From the NCBI RefSeq assembly GCF_001870485.1, contig NZ_MDKE01000012.1, positions 1-64,000 on the forward strand: a stretch of 64,000 nt of DNA, in the 5' to 3' direction. The position numbers and the translations under genes were made by a program. The stretch comes from Oceanisphaera psychrotolerans. Its GTDB lineage: Bacteria; Pseudomonadota; Gammaproteobacteria; Enterobacterales; Aeromonadaceae. Of the stretch, positions 22,306-35,880 are shown one piece after another; positions within the stretch are counted from its first letter, which is position 1, and the number at the start of each line of letters is the position of its first letter. The notes under the pieces were generated by a model that was not told the origin of the DNA, did not search any database, and worked only from the letters and a program-made list of their open reading frames with translations.

Positions 22306-24923
22306 TCAAGATTGAACCAATGCTCGCTCCGAGCCCGGTAACAGCGTGTCGGTGCGTGGCGTACGCGGGATAAATGACCCCAGCCATGCCAGCAGCCGGC
22401 TCATGCCGACAAACAGCCGCGCCAGCGGCGACGGCAAATAATCGAGCAGACTCTGAAAGCCGCTCCAGCCCAGTGCCAGCACATCCGTCAGGCTGGCCAT
22501 CGGCTTGTCACGGGCAAACTCTTCCTGCCAGCGCGCCCAGGTATCGGCCCGGGCAAAGGTGCACTGGATAAACGCAATATGCTGCTCCCGGCTCAGCGCG
22601 CCCAGCTGCAGTCCGGTTCCGGTACCGAACCGGCGCCTCACCGTGGCCGGAAAGGCACATTCCCGCTGTCCCTGCCGGAGCAACAGGGTAATCGGCTCCC
22701 CTTCTCGCAAGATGTCGTCCTGCCGCAGCTCGATACCCACACCGCCATCCGAGTAATCGCGCACCGTACAGGGAAACAGATGGCCGTCCCGCCGCTTGAC
22801 GGCGGCGGGCAGCGCAATATCCACCCGGTGAGACTGGCGCACCTGTCTGGCCTCCACCGCCACCGCGATGGCTCCGCCCAGGATCAGCATGTTGAACAGC
22901 ACCCAGCCCAGACTCAGGATCACCGTCGGGATCTCGGCCCCATCCCCGTACGCCAGCCGCCAGCCACCGGCAATCAGCCCGCAGAAGTTAAGCAGCACCA
23001 GGATCAGATAAGGCCGGCTGATTTCCCAGTCTACATGGGATTGCTCGACCAGCCCGCCCTTGGCGGTCACATTGAAGGTGCCTTTGTGGGGGTTGAACAG
23101 CGCCACTGTGGTGGGACGGGCGATATACCAGGCCAGTACGCTTTCGTAGACCTCGCTCCAGAACGAGTAGCGGTATTTCCCCTGGATCCTGGAATTGGTC
23201 AGGTTGGCATGGATCATGTGGGGCAGCATGTAGAGCGCAATGGCCAGTGCCGGGGCATAGATGATGTAGGCATGCAGCAGCAGAAAGGCCAGCGGCGCGG
23301 TCAGGAAAATCAGCCGGGGAATACCCGACAGAAAGTGCAGCATGGCATTGGCATAACAGAGTCGCTGGGTCAGCTTCAGCCCCTTGCCCAGCAACGGATT
23401 ATCGAGCCGGAAGATCTGCACCATGCCCCTCGCCCAGCGGATGCGCTGACCGATATGGGCGGACAGGCTTTCGGTGGCCAGGCCGGCGGCCTGGGGAATG
23501 CGGATATAGGCCGAGGTATACCCCAGACGATGCAGGCGCAGCGAGGTATGGGCATCTTCGGTCACGGTTTCCACCGCGATACCGCCCACCTCGTCCAGGG
23601 CGCTGCGGCGGATGACCGCACAGGAACCACAGAAGAAGGTGGCATCCCACATGTCATTGCCATCCTGCAGCAGACCATAAAACAGCGAGCCCTCGTTCGG
23701 GGTATGGCCGAAACGGCCCAGGTTGCGTTCGAACGGATCCGGAGAGAAAAAATGGTGCGGTGTCTGCAGCATGGCCAGCTTTTTATCCTTGAAAAACCAG
23801 CCCATGGTCAGCTGCAGGAAGGTACGGGTCGGCACATGATCGCAGTCGAAGATGGCCACAAACTCGCCGCGAGCCTGCTTCAGTGCATGGTTCAGGTTGC
23901 CGGCCTTGGCATGCTCGTGGGTCGGGCGGGCGATGTAGTTCACCCCCGCCTCCTCGGCGAATGCCCGGAACGAGGGGCGATCACCGTCATCGAGCAGATA
24001 GATGTTGAGCTTGTCTCTCGGCCAGTCGATGCCCAGCGCCGCATAGATGGTCGGTTTGACCACACTCAACGGCTCGTTGTAGGTGGGCACCATGATATCG
24101 ATGACCGGCCATTCCGCCGGCGGCACCGTCAGCGGTGTCGGCTGACGGTGCAGGGGCCACAGTGACTGGAAATAGCCCAGCACCAGCACCAGCCAGGCAT
24201 AGGTTTCCGCCGCCAGCAACAGCAGCCCGAAGAACAGGCTGAGCGGGTCGTCCCAGTTCAGGGTCGAGCTATAGCGCCACCACAGATAGCGACAGGACAC
24301 CAGCAGCGACAGCATGATCATCAACAGACTGGCAAAGCGTCCGGGCATCCGGCGCACCGCCATGGCCAGCACCCACAGCACCATCACAAACACCAGCTGG
24401 GTCTGCAGATCGAAGGGCTGTGAGATACACAGCAGGGCCAGCAGCACCGAACCCAGCAGCATCAGCATCCGGCCGGCCCGGCGAAGCCGGCGGGATCGGC
24501 GGGAGGAAGATGGCGAAATGACATCCTGCGTCTGTTCTTCCGCCACCTTCGGCTCTGCCGCCGCGCTGGCCGGACGCGATGCAGACGGTCGGAGCCACGC
24601 AAAAAAGCGGACCAACCGCTCCATATCGGCTTTCTTTTCCCGGGGGGATGAGTCAGCAGCAACCAGCCGCTCTGCAGCAGGTAACGCAGGCCGTCGCCCA
24701 GCCGGGGACGCTCCGGCGAAAGATGGGGAAACCAGTGCCGTGCCTGGGCACGCAATGCCTGCCAGCCCGGCGATTCCAGCCGAAACAGCAACCAGGCCAG
24801 GATCAGCCCGGCACAACACAGCCCGGCGGCTGGCACCGAACTGCCCTGGCGGCGATAACCCCGATAACGCGCCCCCACTGCCCCCATCCCCTGAGCGAAC
24901 AGTGGCCCCATCAGCCAGTTCAT
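22306..24923 (-). pseudogene. bcsA: Cellulose synthase catalytic subunit BcsA, one frameshift
   Basis: The inner-membrane processive GT2 glycosyltransferase that polymerises UDP-glucose into beta-1,4-glucan and threads it through its own channel. The core is clear: LLDDGDRP, DCDHVPT, VTEDAHTS and QRIRWARGM (the D, DxD, TED and QxxRW motifs), then a C-terminal PilZ domain with RQVRQSHR and DYSDGGVG for c-di-GMP activation. The first roughly 93 residues (MNWLMGPLF, RYRGYRRQG) are in another frame. One base is missing from the C/G run at 24642-24647; restoring it gives 872 aa, the E. coli length. ATG 24923 overlaps the bcsQ stop as ATGA. A 5'-truncated start inside the 837-codon frame is possible but unlikely. 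Confidence 0.88.
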
Positions 24924-25657
24924 CGGCGCGTCCCGGTCACATGGGCCAGGCACCAGCCGGCCAGAACATTGAGTTCATCCGCCGCCAGGCTGATTGCACT
25001 GTATTCTCCCACCGGTTGCTTGACGGCCAGCGCCTCGGCCATCGCTTCATCCCGGTGCACCGACACCGGCAGCAAGGCATCCAGATGTTGTCGCCAGTAT
25101 TGCTGCAGATCCAGCTGCAGACGACTTTCGGCAGAAAGCTGGTTCAGCAGCAGCCGGGCCCCCGGCGGAAACGATTGCTGGTACAGACGGATATGACTGT
25201 TGGCATCTGCCGTCAACACACAGAACACCGCATCGGCCGCCGCCAGCCACTCTTCGGTGCCGGCAGACCCGGCGGACGGCAGATCCAGCAGCAGCCAGCT
25301 ATAATCGCCGCTGTCACATAACTGGCGCAGATATGTCGCCCAGCGCCCGGGGGCTTGCTGGTGCATCGTCAGCCAGCGAGGATACTCGCCCGCCGGCAAC
25401 TGTCCGAAGGGCAGAAAATCCAGCCCGTCATCATAGCGCAGCGCCTCCTGGTGCCAGGGCCGTTCATCCAGTTCCGCCCGGGCCCAGCCCGCCGTCAATG
25501 AAAGGGGCGTATTGAAGTGCAGGCGCAGCTGGTTGTCCGGCGAAAAGTCGATCACCAGCACCCGTTCGCCCAGCTGGTGCAGAGCCCAGCTCAGGCCTGC
25601 CGTGATCGAGGTGGTACCCACCCCGCCGCGGATCCCCTGCAGGGCGATTACCGGCAT
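24920..25657 (-). CDS. bcsQ: Cellulose biosynthesis ATPase BcsQ (MinD/ParA-like)
   Basis: A ParA/MinD-type ATPase of 245 aa that in E. coli forms a complex with BcsR at the cell pole and is essential for cellulose secretion and BcsA assembly. The deviant Walker A loop GIRGGVGTTS (about 8-17) lacks the lysine of the usual KGGxGKT, as BcsQ proteins do. LVIDFSPDNQLRLHFN and DYSWLLLDLPSAGS are the switch and Walker B regions. The start overlaps the end of bcsR by 10 bp and the stop overlaps the bcsA start, so expression is coupled. Confidence 0.93.
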   Translation of the reverse strand: MPVIALQGIRGGVGTTSITAGLSWALHQLGERVLVIDFSPDNQLRLHFNTPLSLTAGWARAELDERPWHQEALRYDDGLDFLPFGQLPAGEYPRWLTMHQQAPGRWATYLRQLCDSGDYSWLLLDLPSAGSAGTEEWLAAADAVFCVLTADANSHIRLYQQSFPPGARLLLNQLSAESRLQLDLQQYWRQHLDALLPVSVHRDEAMAEALAVKQPVGEYSAISLAADELNVLAGWCLAHVTGTRR

Positions 25658-25854
25658 GTGTCCTCACCGTCCGGCGCCAGCGACAGCTCATCCAGCAAGG
25701 GCCAGCGCTCCGCAATGGCGGCCAGCTGTTGCTGCTGTCCGATATTCAGGTAGCCCAGTTCCGGCAGCGAAACCAGCCGGCTCAAGGCGCCGAGATCATC
25801 CCGGGTGCTTTCTGCCCAGCGCAGGCCATCATATTCATTGTCTTTATGCGTCAT
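25648..25854 (-). CDS. bcsR: Cellulose biosynthesis protein BcsR
   Basis: A small protein of 68 aa. The C-terminal half (LVSLPELGYLNIGQQQQLAAIAERWPLLDEL) matches the E. coli BcsR (YhjR) core, the only conserved part of the family. BcsR stabilises BcsQ and joins the cytosolic regulatory complex with BcsE and BcsA. It lies directly before bcsQ, overlapping it by 10 bp, and 37 bp after bcsG. The N-terminal 20 residues are variable among relatives. Confidence 0.88.
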   Translation of the reverse strand: MTHKDNEYDGLRWAESTRDDLGALSRLVSLPELGYLNIGQQQQLAAIAERWPLLDELSLAPDGEDTCR

Positions 25855-25891
25855 GCTGTCACTCGAAAATCATTGGTACCAAGGGCGCCAT

Positions 25892-27556
25892 TCATCGGGG
25901 ATACAGCACCCAGTCACCACCGTTGAGGCGGATATGGCTGTTACCCTGAAATTCCATCACCACCGCGTTGTCATTTTCCGATACCGCTGCCGTCTGCGGC
26001 AGCCCCTGGATCAGGGACGGCCAGTCGATGGCGTTCGCCTCAAACACCTGGCCATCCACCAGCCGGGCAATCAGCTCGGAGATCGCCAGGTAGCTGCTGG
26101 GGGCGTCGACGTCGAGCGCCGCGCTTCTGGCCGGTGCCTGGGTGCCGAACAGCCTGATGCCGACCGGAACCCGGGTCATGGCCGGGCTGGGAATATCGCG
26201 CAGACCGGACAGCTGCACCTTGTCACCGACCAGCGCCGCCCCGTGTTCGGGTACCACCACCACCATCAGCCGGCGACCGGACTGCTCCAGGGTATCGAAG
26301 AAGGCGTCCAGCTGATCGAACAGGGTTTGGGCACGGTCCCGATAGGAGGCGGTTTCATTGCGCCCGGGCAGTCGATTGCCATCATGCAGCGGGATCAGGT
26401 TGAAGAAGGTGGCACTGCGGGTTTCTTCCGCCGCCTGCCGCTGTTGCAACCAGCGGCTGAACAGCTGCGCATCATTCAGCACCGGCTCACCGTCGAACGA
26501 GACCAGCGCCCGGGCAATGCCCTGCTGTGACATCAACGGCGCCTGCAGCTGGCCGTGCCGGCGCAAATCGCTCAGGTAACCGCCGAAGTCACCGTCATGA
26601 TCCATGGCCAGCTGGGTGCTGAAACCCAGTTGCGCCAGATTGTCGAACAGATAGCAGCGTGGGTCGGCCGGTTGATACAGCGCTTGCTGAGGAGACTGGC
26701 CACAGCTCGCACGCAGCAGGCGGATCCCGGCCGGGCCACTGTAGGAGGTCGCCGAGTTGAAGTCCTGAAAACGAAGGTCGAATCGCTGCCAGAGCGGATG
26801 CGACGCCAGCCCGGTCGCCTCCAGATCCGACCAGGACAGCGAGCAGATATTGATCACCAGCACGTCGAAGGGGACCGCATCGGCAGGCAACGAATCCGGA
26901 AACCCGGTCTGCCGTTGCCGCTCCTGCCGATAAAAGGACTCAAGCGCAGCATTCAGATTCTGATTGGTGGCCGGAACCTCGACCGGCCGGGTCGGGCTGG
27001 TTTGCGTCGCATCGAACTGGCGCCCCGCGACCGGCGTTTCTTCCACCGGCAACAGCTTCACCACCGGAGCGGCAACATCGACGATGTTGAGCCAGCCCAG
27101 AGCCGTCACCACCAGCACCGTAAAACGGAGCCATTGCGCCAGAAACAGGTAGGCCACCCACAGCACGAAGGCCGCCCCCAGCATCTGCCAGTTGATAAAG
27201 CGCTGCACCAGCTCCAGCAGGTAGGAAGCACTGAAGCCCGCCAGCTGATCCCCCTGACTCAGCAGACTACCGACACCGGGCAACCAGGTATCGTGATAAA
27301 ACAACCCAATGCCAAACGGCAGCGCCAGCCAGTGCCGCAGCCGGTGCAGCCTGACATTCGGGATCGGAAACAGCAGAAATGCCACCAATACCAGGTTGGC
27401 CAGCGGATGAAAATTCAGATAGCCGTTCCACAGCAGGCCGAACTTCAGCAGAAAATAATAATTCCAGCCGCCCAGGCCACGCCAGTACCGCCCAAGCAGC
27501 GGCAGGGACGACGACGGGCTGGCGGCAGAGTTCATGTGTTTACTCATCTTGTTCAT
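25892..27556 (-). CDS. bcsG: Cellulose phosphoethanolamine transferase BcsG
   Basis: An inner-membrane protein with a periplasmic alkaline-phosphatase-fold catalytic domain that adds phosphoethanolamine to cellulose glucose residues. Several transmembrane helices occupy about 25-190, followed by the catalytic domain. VLVINICSLSWSDLE carries the nucleophilic serine (serine 278 in E. coli), and VVVPEHGAAL and the SMxPxxE-like region supply metal ligands. Length is 554 aa (E. coli 559) with an intact frame. Its first codons overlap the end of bcsF by 17 bp. Its presence predicts pEtN-cellulose rather than plain cellulose. Confidence 0.92.
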   Translation of the reverse strand: MNKMSKHMNSAASPSSSLPLLGRYWRGLGGWNYYFLLKFGLLWNGYLNFHPLANLVLVAFLLFPIPNVRLHRLRHWLALPFGIGLFYHDTWLPGVGSLLSQGDQLAGFSASYLLELVQRFINWQMLGAAFVLWVAYLFLAQWLRFTVLVVTALGWLNIVDVAAPVVKLLPVEETPVAGRQFDATQTSPTRPVEVPATNQNLNAALESFYRQERQRQTGFPDSLPADAVPFDVLVINICSLSWSDLEATGLASHPLWQRFDLRFQDFNSATSYSGPAGIRLLRASCGQSPQQALYQPADPRCYLFDNLAQLGFSTQLAMDHDGDFGGYLSDLRRHGQLQAPLMSQQGIARALVSFDGEPVLNDAQLFSRWLQQRQAAEETRSATFFNLIPLHDGNRLPGRNETASYRDRAQTLFDQLDAFFDTLEQSGRRLMVVVVPEHGAALVGDKVQLSGLRDIPSPAMTRVPVGIRLFGTQAPARSAALDVDAPSSYLAISELIARLVDGQVFEANAIDWPSLIQGLPQTAAVSENDNAVVMEFQGNSHIRLNGGDWVLYPR

Positions 27557-27737
27557 CTGCTGCAGGGGGAATGGGTTTGCGCCGCCGTACCCCTTCGGAT
27601 TTCAGGTAGCGCGGTGACAACAGCAAGGCGCTCCACCATTGCCGGAAACGAGGTAACCAGTCACGCATAAAATAACCCAATGGCAACATGATCACGGCAC
27701 AAAACAGGAAGATACCGACAATATCACCGATAAGCAT
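27540..27737 (-). CDS. bcsF: Cellulose biosynthesis membrane protein BcsF
   Basis: A short inner-membrane protein of 65 aa with one N-terminal transmembrane segment (LIGDIVGIFLFCAVIMLPLGYF) and a basic cytosolic tail, matching E. coli BcsF (YhjT). BcsF recruits the c-di-GMP sensor BcsE to the membrane and links it to BcsG. It sits between bcsE (2-bp gap) and bcsG (overlap), the family order E-F-G. Confidence 0.88.
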   Translation of the reverse strand: MLIGDIVGIFLFCAVIMLPLGYFMRDWLPRFRQWWSALLLSPRYLKSEGVRRRKPIPPAADEQDE

Positions 27738-27739
27738 GG

Positions 27740-29286
27740 CTATTCCTCTCGAAGAACCGGCAGGCGGATAGACTGAGGCTGACGCCTGGAACGGCGGTCC
27801 AGAGCGACCGCCACGTCCCGTTCTCCCTCGTCAGCCTTCGGGGTGGGCAGCCACTCGGGCACCTGCTGCCGCCGTATGTTCTGTAACTCTTTCAGAATAT
27901 GGTGGTCCTGATGCCAGACCCTCTGCCGGCGGAACAGGCCCTCCGCTGGCAGCCGGAAGACATGCTCCAGCACTCGATCCAAATCGTTGATAATACAGGA
28001 AAAAAGAAATACAAATAAGCAATCGCCGACCACAGTGGCCAGATCACCCTCCCTGTTTATCCGGCACAGGGTCAGGGCCTGTGCCGCCCTCAGTCCCGGC
28101 TCCGGCTGCAGGGCAACCAGCAAGCCCTTGCCATCTTGCGCCAGCAGCGGATGCGCCATCAGCTCGGTCAGGGCAGTACAGAAACGCTCCTGGTCGACAA
28201 CCCCTTTCAACCGGAGCGGTTTGAGGGCATCCAGCAGAGTATCGACATCGGGAGGCACATGGCGCACGAAGTCCTGTCCCTGGATCCCTTCCAGCTGAGT
28301 CAGAAAACGGGACAAGGGCACATGATGCGACACTATCAGGTTGGCGCCACTGGTCAGCAGCATCCGCTCATCGGCCTGACGCAGCTGACCGCCATTTCCC
28401 GCACCACCAGTTTCAGCATCTTGCCACGCCGTCGACGAAGCCGGTGCAGCTGGCGAGCCAGCGCTTCGATGTTCTGACTGTATTGCAGCGAGAACACCAG
28501 GGTGGCCGCCCGGGCCTGCTGCCCCGCTTCGGCCAGCGCCTCATTGCTGTCAAACAGGCGCCAGTGATCAGACAAGGCCTCGCCACCCTCCAGTACCTTT
28601 TTCTGACACAGGATCAGGTGTTCGTCATTACGCGGCTGGGGCTGCTGTTGGTGTTCCGCCCGGACTTGCCAGCCCGACCCTCCGGGGATCAGGTCAAGCT
28701 TCTGGTTGGCGCTGACACCACTCCGGTTAAACCAGAACGCCACCTGATAGGAATGCCGGTCCTGCAACCAGCGCAGCCGTACCAGGCCCGAGAGGGTGCC
28801 ATATTCGGTCCGCAATGCGGCATCCAGGGCATCCCCACCCGGACCATGACTGATGATCAGCAGGGTGCAGCCCTGTTCCCGCAGCCAGTGGGTCATCCCC
28901 GCCAGCCAGCCATGTAATCTCGCCCGCTCGGCTTCGTCCTGCCAGATCCGGGCGGGAAGGCACAATAGCAGCAAGCGGCCCCGTGGCCTGAGCCCGCGCC
29001 TCAGATCTTCCTGCAACTGCAACAGTGCCCGCCCGCTTTCCGGTAATGAAAACAGCGGCAGGGCCCGGGGCCCCACCTCACCCAGTCCCTCGACTATCTC
29101 TGCCGGAGTCCCCCCCACGCAGATCAGGGCCGCCCGGGTATCGGCCGGCTGAATGCCGATCACCTGCCGGCACAGCACAGTCGCATCGGCCTTTCGATCC
29201 GTATGAATCCAGTACAGCCCGGGAGTCTGCATCTGCTGCAGTTCATCCCATAACTGCAGAATGCCGAGGGGAAAGGATGGAGTCAT
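27740..29286 (-). pseudogene. bcsE: c-di-GMP-binding cellulose regulator BcsE, frameshifted
   Basis: BcsE is a cytosolic protein with a degenerate receiver-like region and a C-terminal GIL domain that binds c-di-GMP and stimulates cellulose production. The N-terminal 290 codons read to KMLKLVVREMA. Restoring one G at about 28390 continues as GQLRQADERMLLTSGANLIV into the rest of the GIL domain, giving 515 aa (E. coli 523). The break falls immediately before the RQAD segment, where E. coli has a similar RxxD, so a truncated product would lack most of the ligand-binding domain. It is the first gene of the bcs operon; the 5' flank (29287-29430) shows no clear promoter. Confidence 0.83.
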
Positions 29287-29430
29287 GGTCGTGGGGCTCT
29301 TGTCGAAGGGGCCATGCCGATGTATCGCGGGAATGTAACACCCTGAATATTGGCGAAAAATTCGCTAAGCTGACTAAAAGGTCAGATTGAGGCAGTGCGA
29401 TGTGGCCATATTACCCGAAAGTGTCTCAAG

Positions 29431-29460
29431 GTAAAATGCCGTCCCAGAAGGACGGCATCG
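29431..29460 (-). terminator. Rho-independent terminator of gyrB
   Basis: On the minus strand, ATGCCGTCC-TTCTG-GGACGGCAT is followed by TTTTAC, about 35 bp past the gyrB stop. It separates the replication operon from the bcs operon, which continues in the same direction. Confidence 0.85.
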
Positions 29461-29494
29461 TTACTCTCAATATTGTGACACTCGAGATCGGGCC

Positions 29495-33007
<3,513 letters not shown>

Positions 33008-33009
33008 GC

Positions 33010-34113
33010 TTAGAGTCGCATCGGCATCACTACATACAGTGCATCCCCGTTGTCTTCCGCCTCGATCAGGCCGCTGCTGCTGGCATCCTTCAGGCTGAGT
33101 TTGACCTTGTCGGACTTGAGGGTGCCGAGCACGTCCAGCACATAGGAAACGTTGAAGCCGATTTCCAGATCGGCCCCCTGGTAATCCACATCCAGCACTT
33201 CTTCCGCTTCTTCCTGCTCTGGGTTGTTGGCGGTGATTTTCAGCACCTGATCCTGCATGTTCAGCCGCACGCCGCGGAATTTTTCGTTCGACAGAATCGC
33301 CGCCCGGGAAAAGGCCTGGCGCAGCTCTTCCCGGCCACAGATCAGGGTCTTGTCACATTCGCGCGGCAGCACCCGGCGGTAATCCGGGAAGCGGCCATCC
33401 ACCAGCTTGGAGGTGAAGATAAAGCCCGAGGTCACCGCCCGGATGTTGCTCTTGCCGATTTGCAGCCGCACATCCTGATCCTCGTGCTCGAGCAGTTTAA
33501 CCAGCTCCAGCACGCCCTTGCGCGGTACTATCACCTGCTGGGCCGGCAACTCGTCGGCCAGCAACTGGCGCTGACAGGTCGCCAGACGGTGACCGTCGGT
33601 AGACACGGTGCGCAGCCACTGACCGTCGGTCTCGAACAGCATGCCGTTGAGGTAATAACGCACGTCCTGAATGGCCATGGAAAACTGGGTCGACTCGATC
33701 AGCTTCTTCAGTGCCAGCTGGTTGATATCGAACTCCAGCACCGAGTTCCACTCCTCGATATTGGGGAAGTCTTCCGCCGGCAGGGTAGACAGATTGAAGC
33801 GGCTGCGCCCGGAACGCAGGATAAGCCGCTCCCCTTCCAGGGTGAATTTCAGCTCGGCACCATCGGGCAGGCCCCGGCAGATGTCCAGCATCTTGCGCGC
33901 CGGCACCGTGGTGCGACCGGCAGTCACCGCCCCCTGCAGCTCAACCCGCGCCACCATCTCGACTTCGGTATCGGTACCGGTCATCGACAGGGCATCATCA
34001 ACGACACTGAGCAGGATATTGTTGAGGATCGGCAGATTGGGGCGCCCCCCCAGGGCACTGGATACCAATTGCAGGGGACGCAGTATCGCTTCACGGCTGA
34101 TGGTAAACTGCAT
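33010..34113 (-). CDS. dnaN: DNA polymerase III sliding clamp (beta subunit)
   Basis: The beta clamp (367 aa) that encircles DNA and tethers the replicative polymerase. Three repeated clamp domains are visible, with [33 protein letters not shown] at the start, [14 protein letters not shown] in domain 1 and the C-terminal YVVMPMRL that forms part of the partner-peptide pocket. The frame is intact. It lies 13 bp after dnaA and 2 bp before recF. Confidence 0.97.
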   Translation of the reverse strand: MQFTISREAILRPLQLVSSALGGRPNLPILNNILLSVVDDALSMTGTDTEVEMVARVELQGAVTAGRTTVPARKMLDICRGLPDGAELKFTLEGERLILRSGRSRFNLSTLPAEDFPNIEEWNSVLEFDINQLALKKLIESTQFSMAIQDVRYYLNGMLFETDGQWLRTVSTDGHRLATCQRQLLADELPAQQVIVPRKGVLELVKLLEHEDQDVRLQIGKSNIRAVTSGFIFTSKLVDGRFPDYRRVLPRECDKTLICGREELRQAFSRAAILSNEKFRGVRLNMQDQVLKITANNPEQEEAEEVLDVDYQGADLEIGFNVSYVLDVLGTLKSDKVKLSLKDASSSGLIEAEDNGDALYVVMPMRL

Positions 34114-34126
34114 GAGGTTCTCCGAT

Positions 34127-35521
34127 TCAGGAAGACAGGGTGCGGATAAGGTTGGAATAATCTTCCTTTATATCATGACTCTCTTCACGCAGCTGGCCGA
34201 TTTTTCGGCAGGCGTGCAGCACCGTGGTGTGATCCCGGCCGCCGAAGGCATCACCGATCTCGGGCAGGGAGTGATTGGTCAGCTCCTTGGCCAGGGCCAT
34301 GGCCAGCTGGCGCGGACGCGCCACCGAGCGGGAACGCCGTTTGGACAGCAGATCCGCCACCTTTATCTTGTAGTATTCAGCCACCGTCTTCTGGATGTTG
34401 TCGATGGTCACCAGTTTTTCCTGCAGCGCCAGCAGGTCACGCAGTGCCTCGCGCACGAAGTCGATGTTGATGGCCCGACCGGTAAAGTTGGCGTTGGCAA
34501 TCACCCGGTTCAATGCCCCTTCCAGCTCGCGCACGTTAGAACGCAACCGTTTGGCGATGAAGAAAGCCACCTCGTCGGGCAGATGCATCTTGTTCTCGGC
34601 GGCCTTGCGCATCAGGATCGCGACCCGGGTTTCCAGTTCCGGCGGCTCTATCGCCACCGTCAGTCCCCAGCCGAAACGGGACTTGAGTCGATCCTCGACC
34701 CCGTTGATCTCTTTCGGGTAACGATCCGAGGTCAGGATGATCTGCTGATTGCCCTCGAGCAGCGCATTGAAGGTATGGAAGAATTCCTCCTGCGAGCGCT
34801 CCTTGTTGGCGAAAAACTGAATATCGTCGATCAGCAGGGCGTCCACGCTGCGGTAGTAGCGCTTGAATTCTTCGATGGCGTTATTCTGCAGCGCCTTGAC
34901 CATGTCCTGCACGAAGCGCTCGGAATGCATGTAGATAACCTTGGCATCGGCCTTGCGAGCGCGAATGCCGTTGCCCACCGCGTGCAGCAGGTGGGTCTTG
35001 CCCAGGCCGGTGCCACCATATAAAAACAGCGGGTTATAGGCACCACCCGGGTTGTCCGCCACCTGGCGGGCCGCGGCGCGGGCCAGCTGGTTGGACTTAC
35101 CCTCGACGAAATTGTCGAAGGTATAGTTGGGATTCATGTTGCTCTTGTGATTGATCTGCGGCCGATCGTCGGCCTGTTCGATCCAGGACGGCACCGTCTG
35201 TACCCTGGCCTGTGACTTGCCACCCTGACTACCGCCGCCGCTGTTGCTGCCGCTGGTCACCAGGTTGACCGGCGTACGCTTGTTACCCACCTCGAACTTC
35301 ATCTGCGGGCAATTGCTGCCGCAGAATTCGCCCAGCAGGCCGTTGATGCGCAGCAGATACTTGTCCCGCACCCAATCGAGTACAAAGCGATTGGGGGCAA
35401 AGAGGGTCAGGGTGTTATCGCCCAGCTCCGCCTGCAGCGGCCGGATCCACATACTGAATTCTGCCGAGGGCAATTCATCTTGTAGCCGGTTAAGACACTG
35501 CTGCCAAAGCATAGCGCTCAT
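34127..35521 (-). CDS. dnaA: Chromosomal replication initiator protein DnaA
   Basis: The AAA+ initiator that binds DnaA boxes and opens the origin (464 aa). Domain I runs about 1-85 ([26 protein letters not shown]), followed by a Gly/Ser-rich linker. Domain III has Walker [10 protein letters not shown] and Walker [12 protein letters not shown], and domain IV has the DnaA signature [23 protein letters not shown] 35521 has AGGAG five bases upstream; a frame opening at 35551 is not used. First gene of the replication operon. Its upstream region is rich in GATC sites and DnaA-box-like sequences, consistent with autoregulation. Confidence 0.97.
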   Translation of the reverse strand: MSAMLWQQCLNRLQDELPSAEFSMWIRPLQAELGDNTLTLFAPNRFVLDWVRDKYLLRINGLLGEFCGSNCPQMKFEVGNKRTPVNLVTSGSNSGGGSQGGKSQARVQTVPSWIEQADDRPQINHKSNMNPNYTFDNFVEGKSNQLARAAARQVADNPGGAYNPLFLYGGTGLGKTHLLHAVGNGIRARKADAKVIYMHSERFVQDMVKALQNNAIEEFKRYYRSVDALLIDDIQFFANKERSQEEFFHTFNALLEGNQQIILTSDRYPKEINGVEDRLKSRFGWGLTVAIEPPELETRVAILMRKAAENKMHLPDEVAFFIAKRLRSNVRELEGALNRVIANANFTGRAINIDFVREALRDLLALQEKLVTIDNIQKTVAEYYKIKVADLLSKRRSRSVARPRQLAMALAKELTNHSLPEIGDAFGGRDHTTVLHACRKIGQLREESHDIKEDYSNLIRTLSS

Positions 35522-35581
35522 CAGAACTCCTGGAACAAAGGGATCAATCAAGGGGCAGTTATTCTACTGGCCCGAGGGCGG

Positions 35582-35756
35582 GATCTCTAGCCGGATCGAC
35601 TCGATCCTGGAAAATATGATCCTTGACATCTGTGAATAAGTCACAACTTCATGCACAGGATCCTTCGATTTATAAACAAGCTACGCACACCATCCCCGAT
35701 CACCCGATCCGTCGCCAATCCGGGTAAGATCGAGCCGATGGCAATGATCAACGATC
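35582..35756. promoter_or_regulatory. GATC-dense region upstream of dnaA (candidate control region or oriC)
   Basis: Ten GATC (Dam) sites occur in 175 bp: 35582, 35594, 35603, 35618, 35659, 35698, 35706, 35728, 35746 and 35753. Random expectation is below one. A DnaA box lies at 35631-35639 and a one-mismatch box at 35649-35657. Dense GATC sites are typical of SeqA-regulated origins and dnaA promoters. The 359-bp gap 35522-35880 has no convincing gene. No long AT-rich unwinding element stands out, so origin function is only a possibility. Confidence 0.55.
35631..35639 (-). promoter_or_regulatory. DnaA box
   Basis: On the minus strand this reads TTATTCACA, an exact TTATnCACA DnaA box, about 110 bp upstream of the dnaA start codon. 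A second 9-mer, TCATGCACA at 35649-35657 on the plus strand, differs by one base. Confidence 0.6.
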
Positions 35757-35880
35757 ATGACCTCATACCCAGATATTGATTGAGCCCATCTGCGCCACTG
35801 AGCAGACTGGGTCGCGTGTTAATGCAAGGTTGCAAAACCGGGGGAGTTTTATCCTGCCCCCAAGAACAGAATAAAAGGAT

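Noticed and set aside
22579-24165. Open frame of 528 codons on the plus strand
   Set aside because: It is a shadow of bcsA; the minus-strand frame carries all cellulose synthase motifs.
24462-24819. Separate small gene upstream of bcsA
   Set aside because: The minus-strand frame here is the true N-terminus of BcsA (similar to E. coli residues 15-90), broken off by a one-base deletion.
27740-28363. Independent gene following bcsE
   Set aside because: The 207-codon frame is the continuation of the BcsE GIL domain after a single missing G, not a separate protein.
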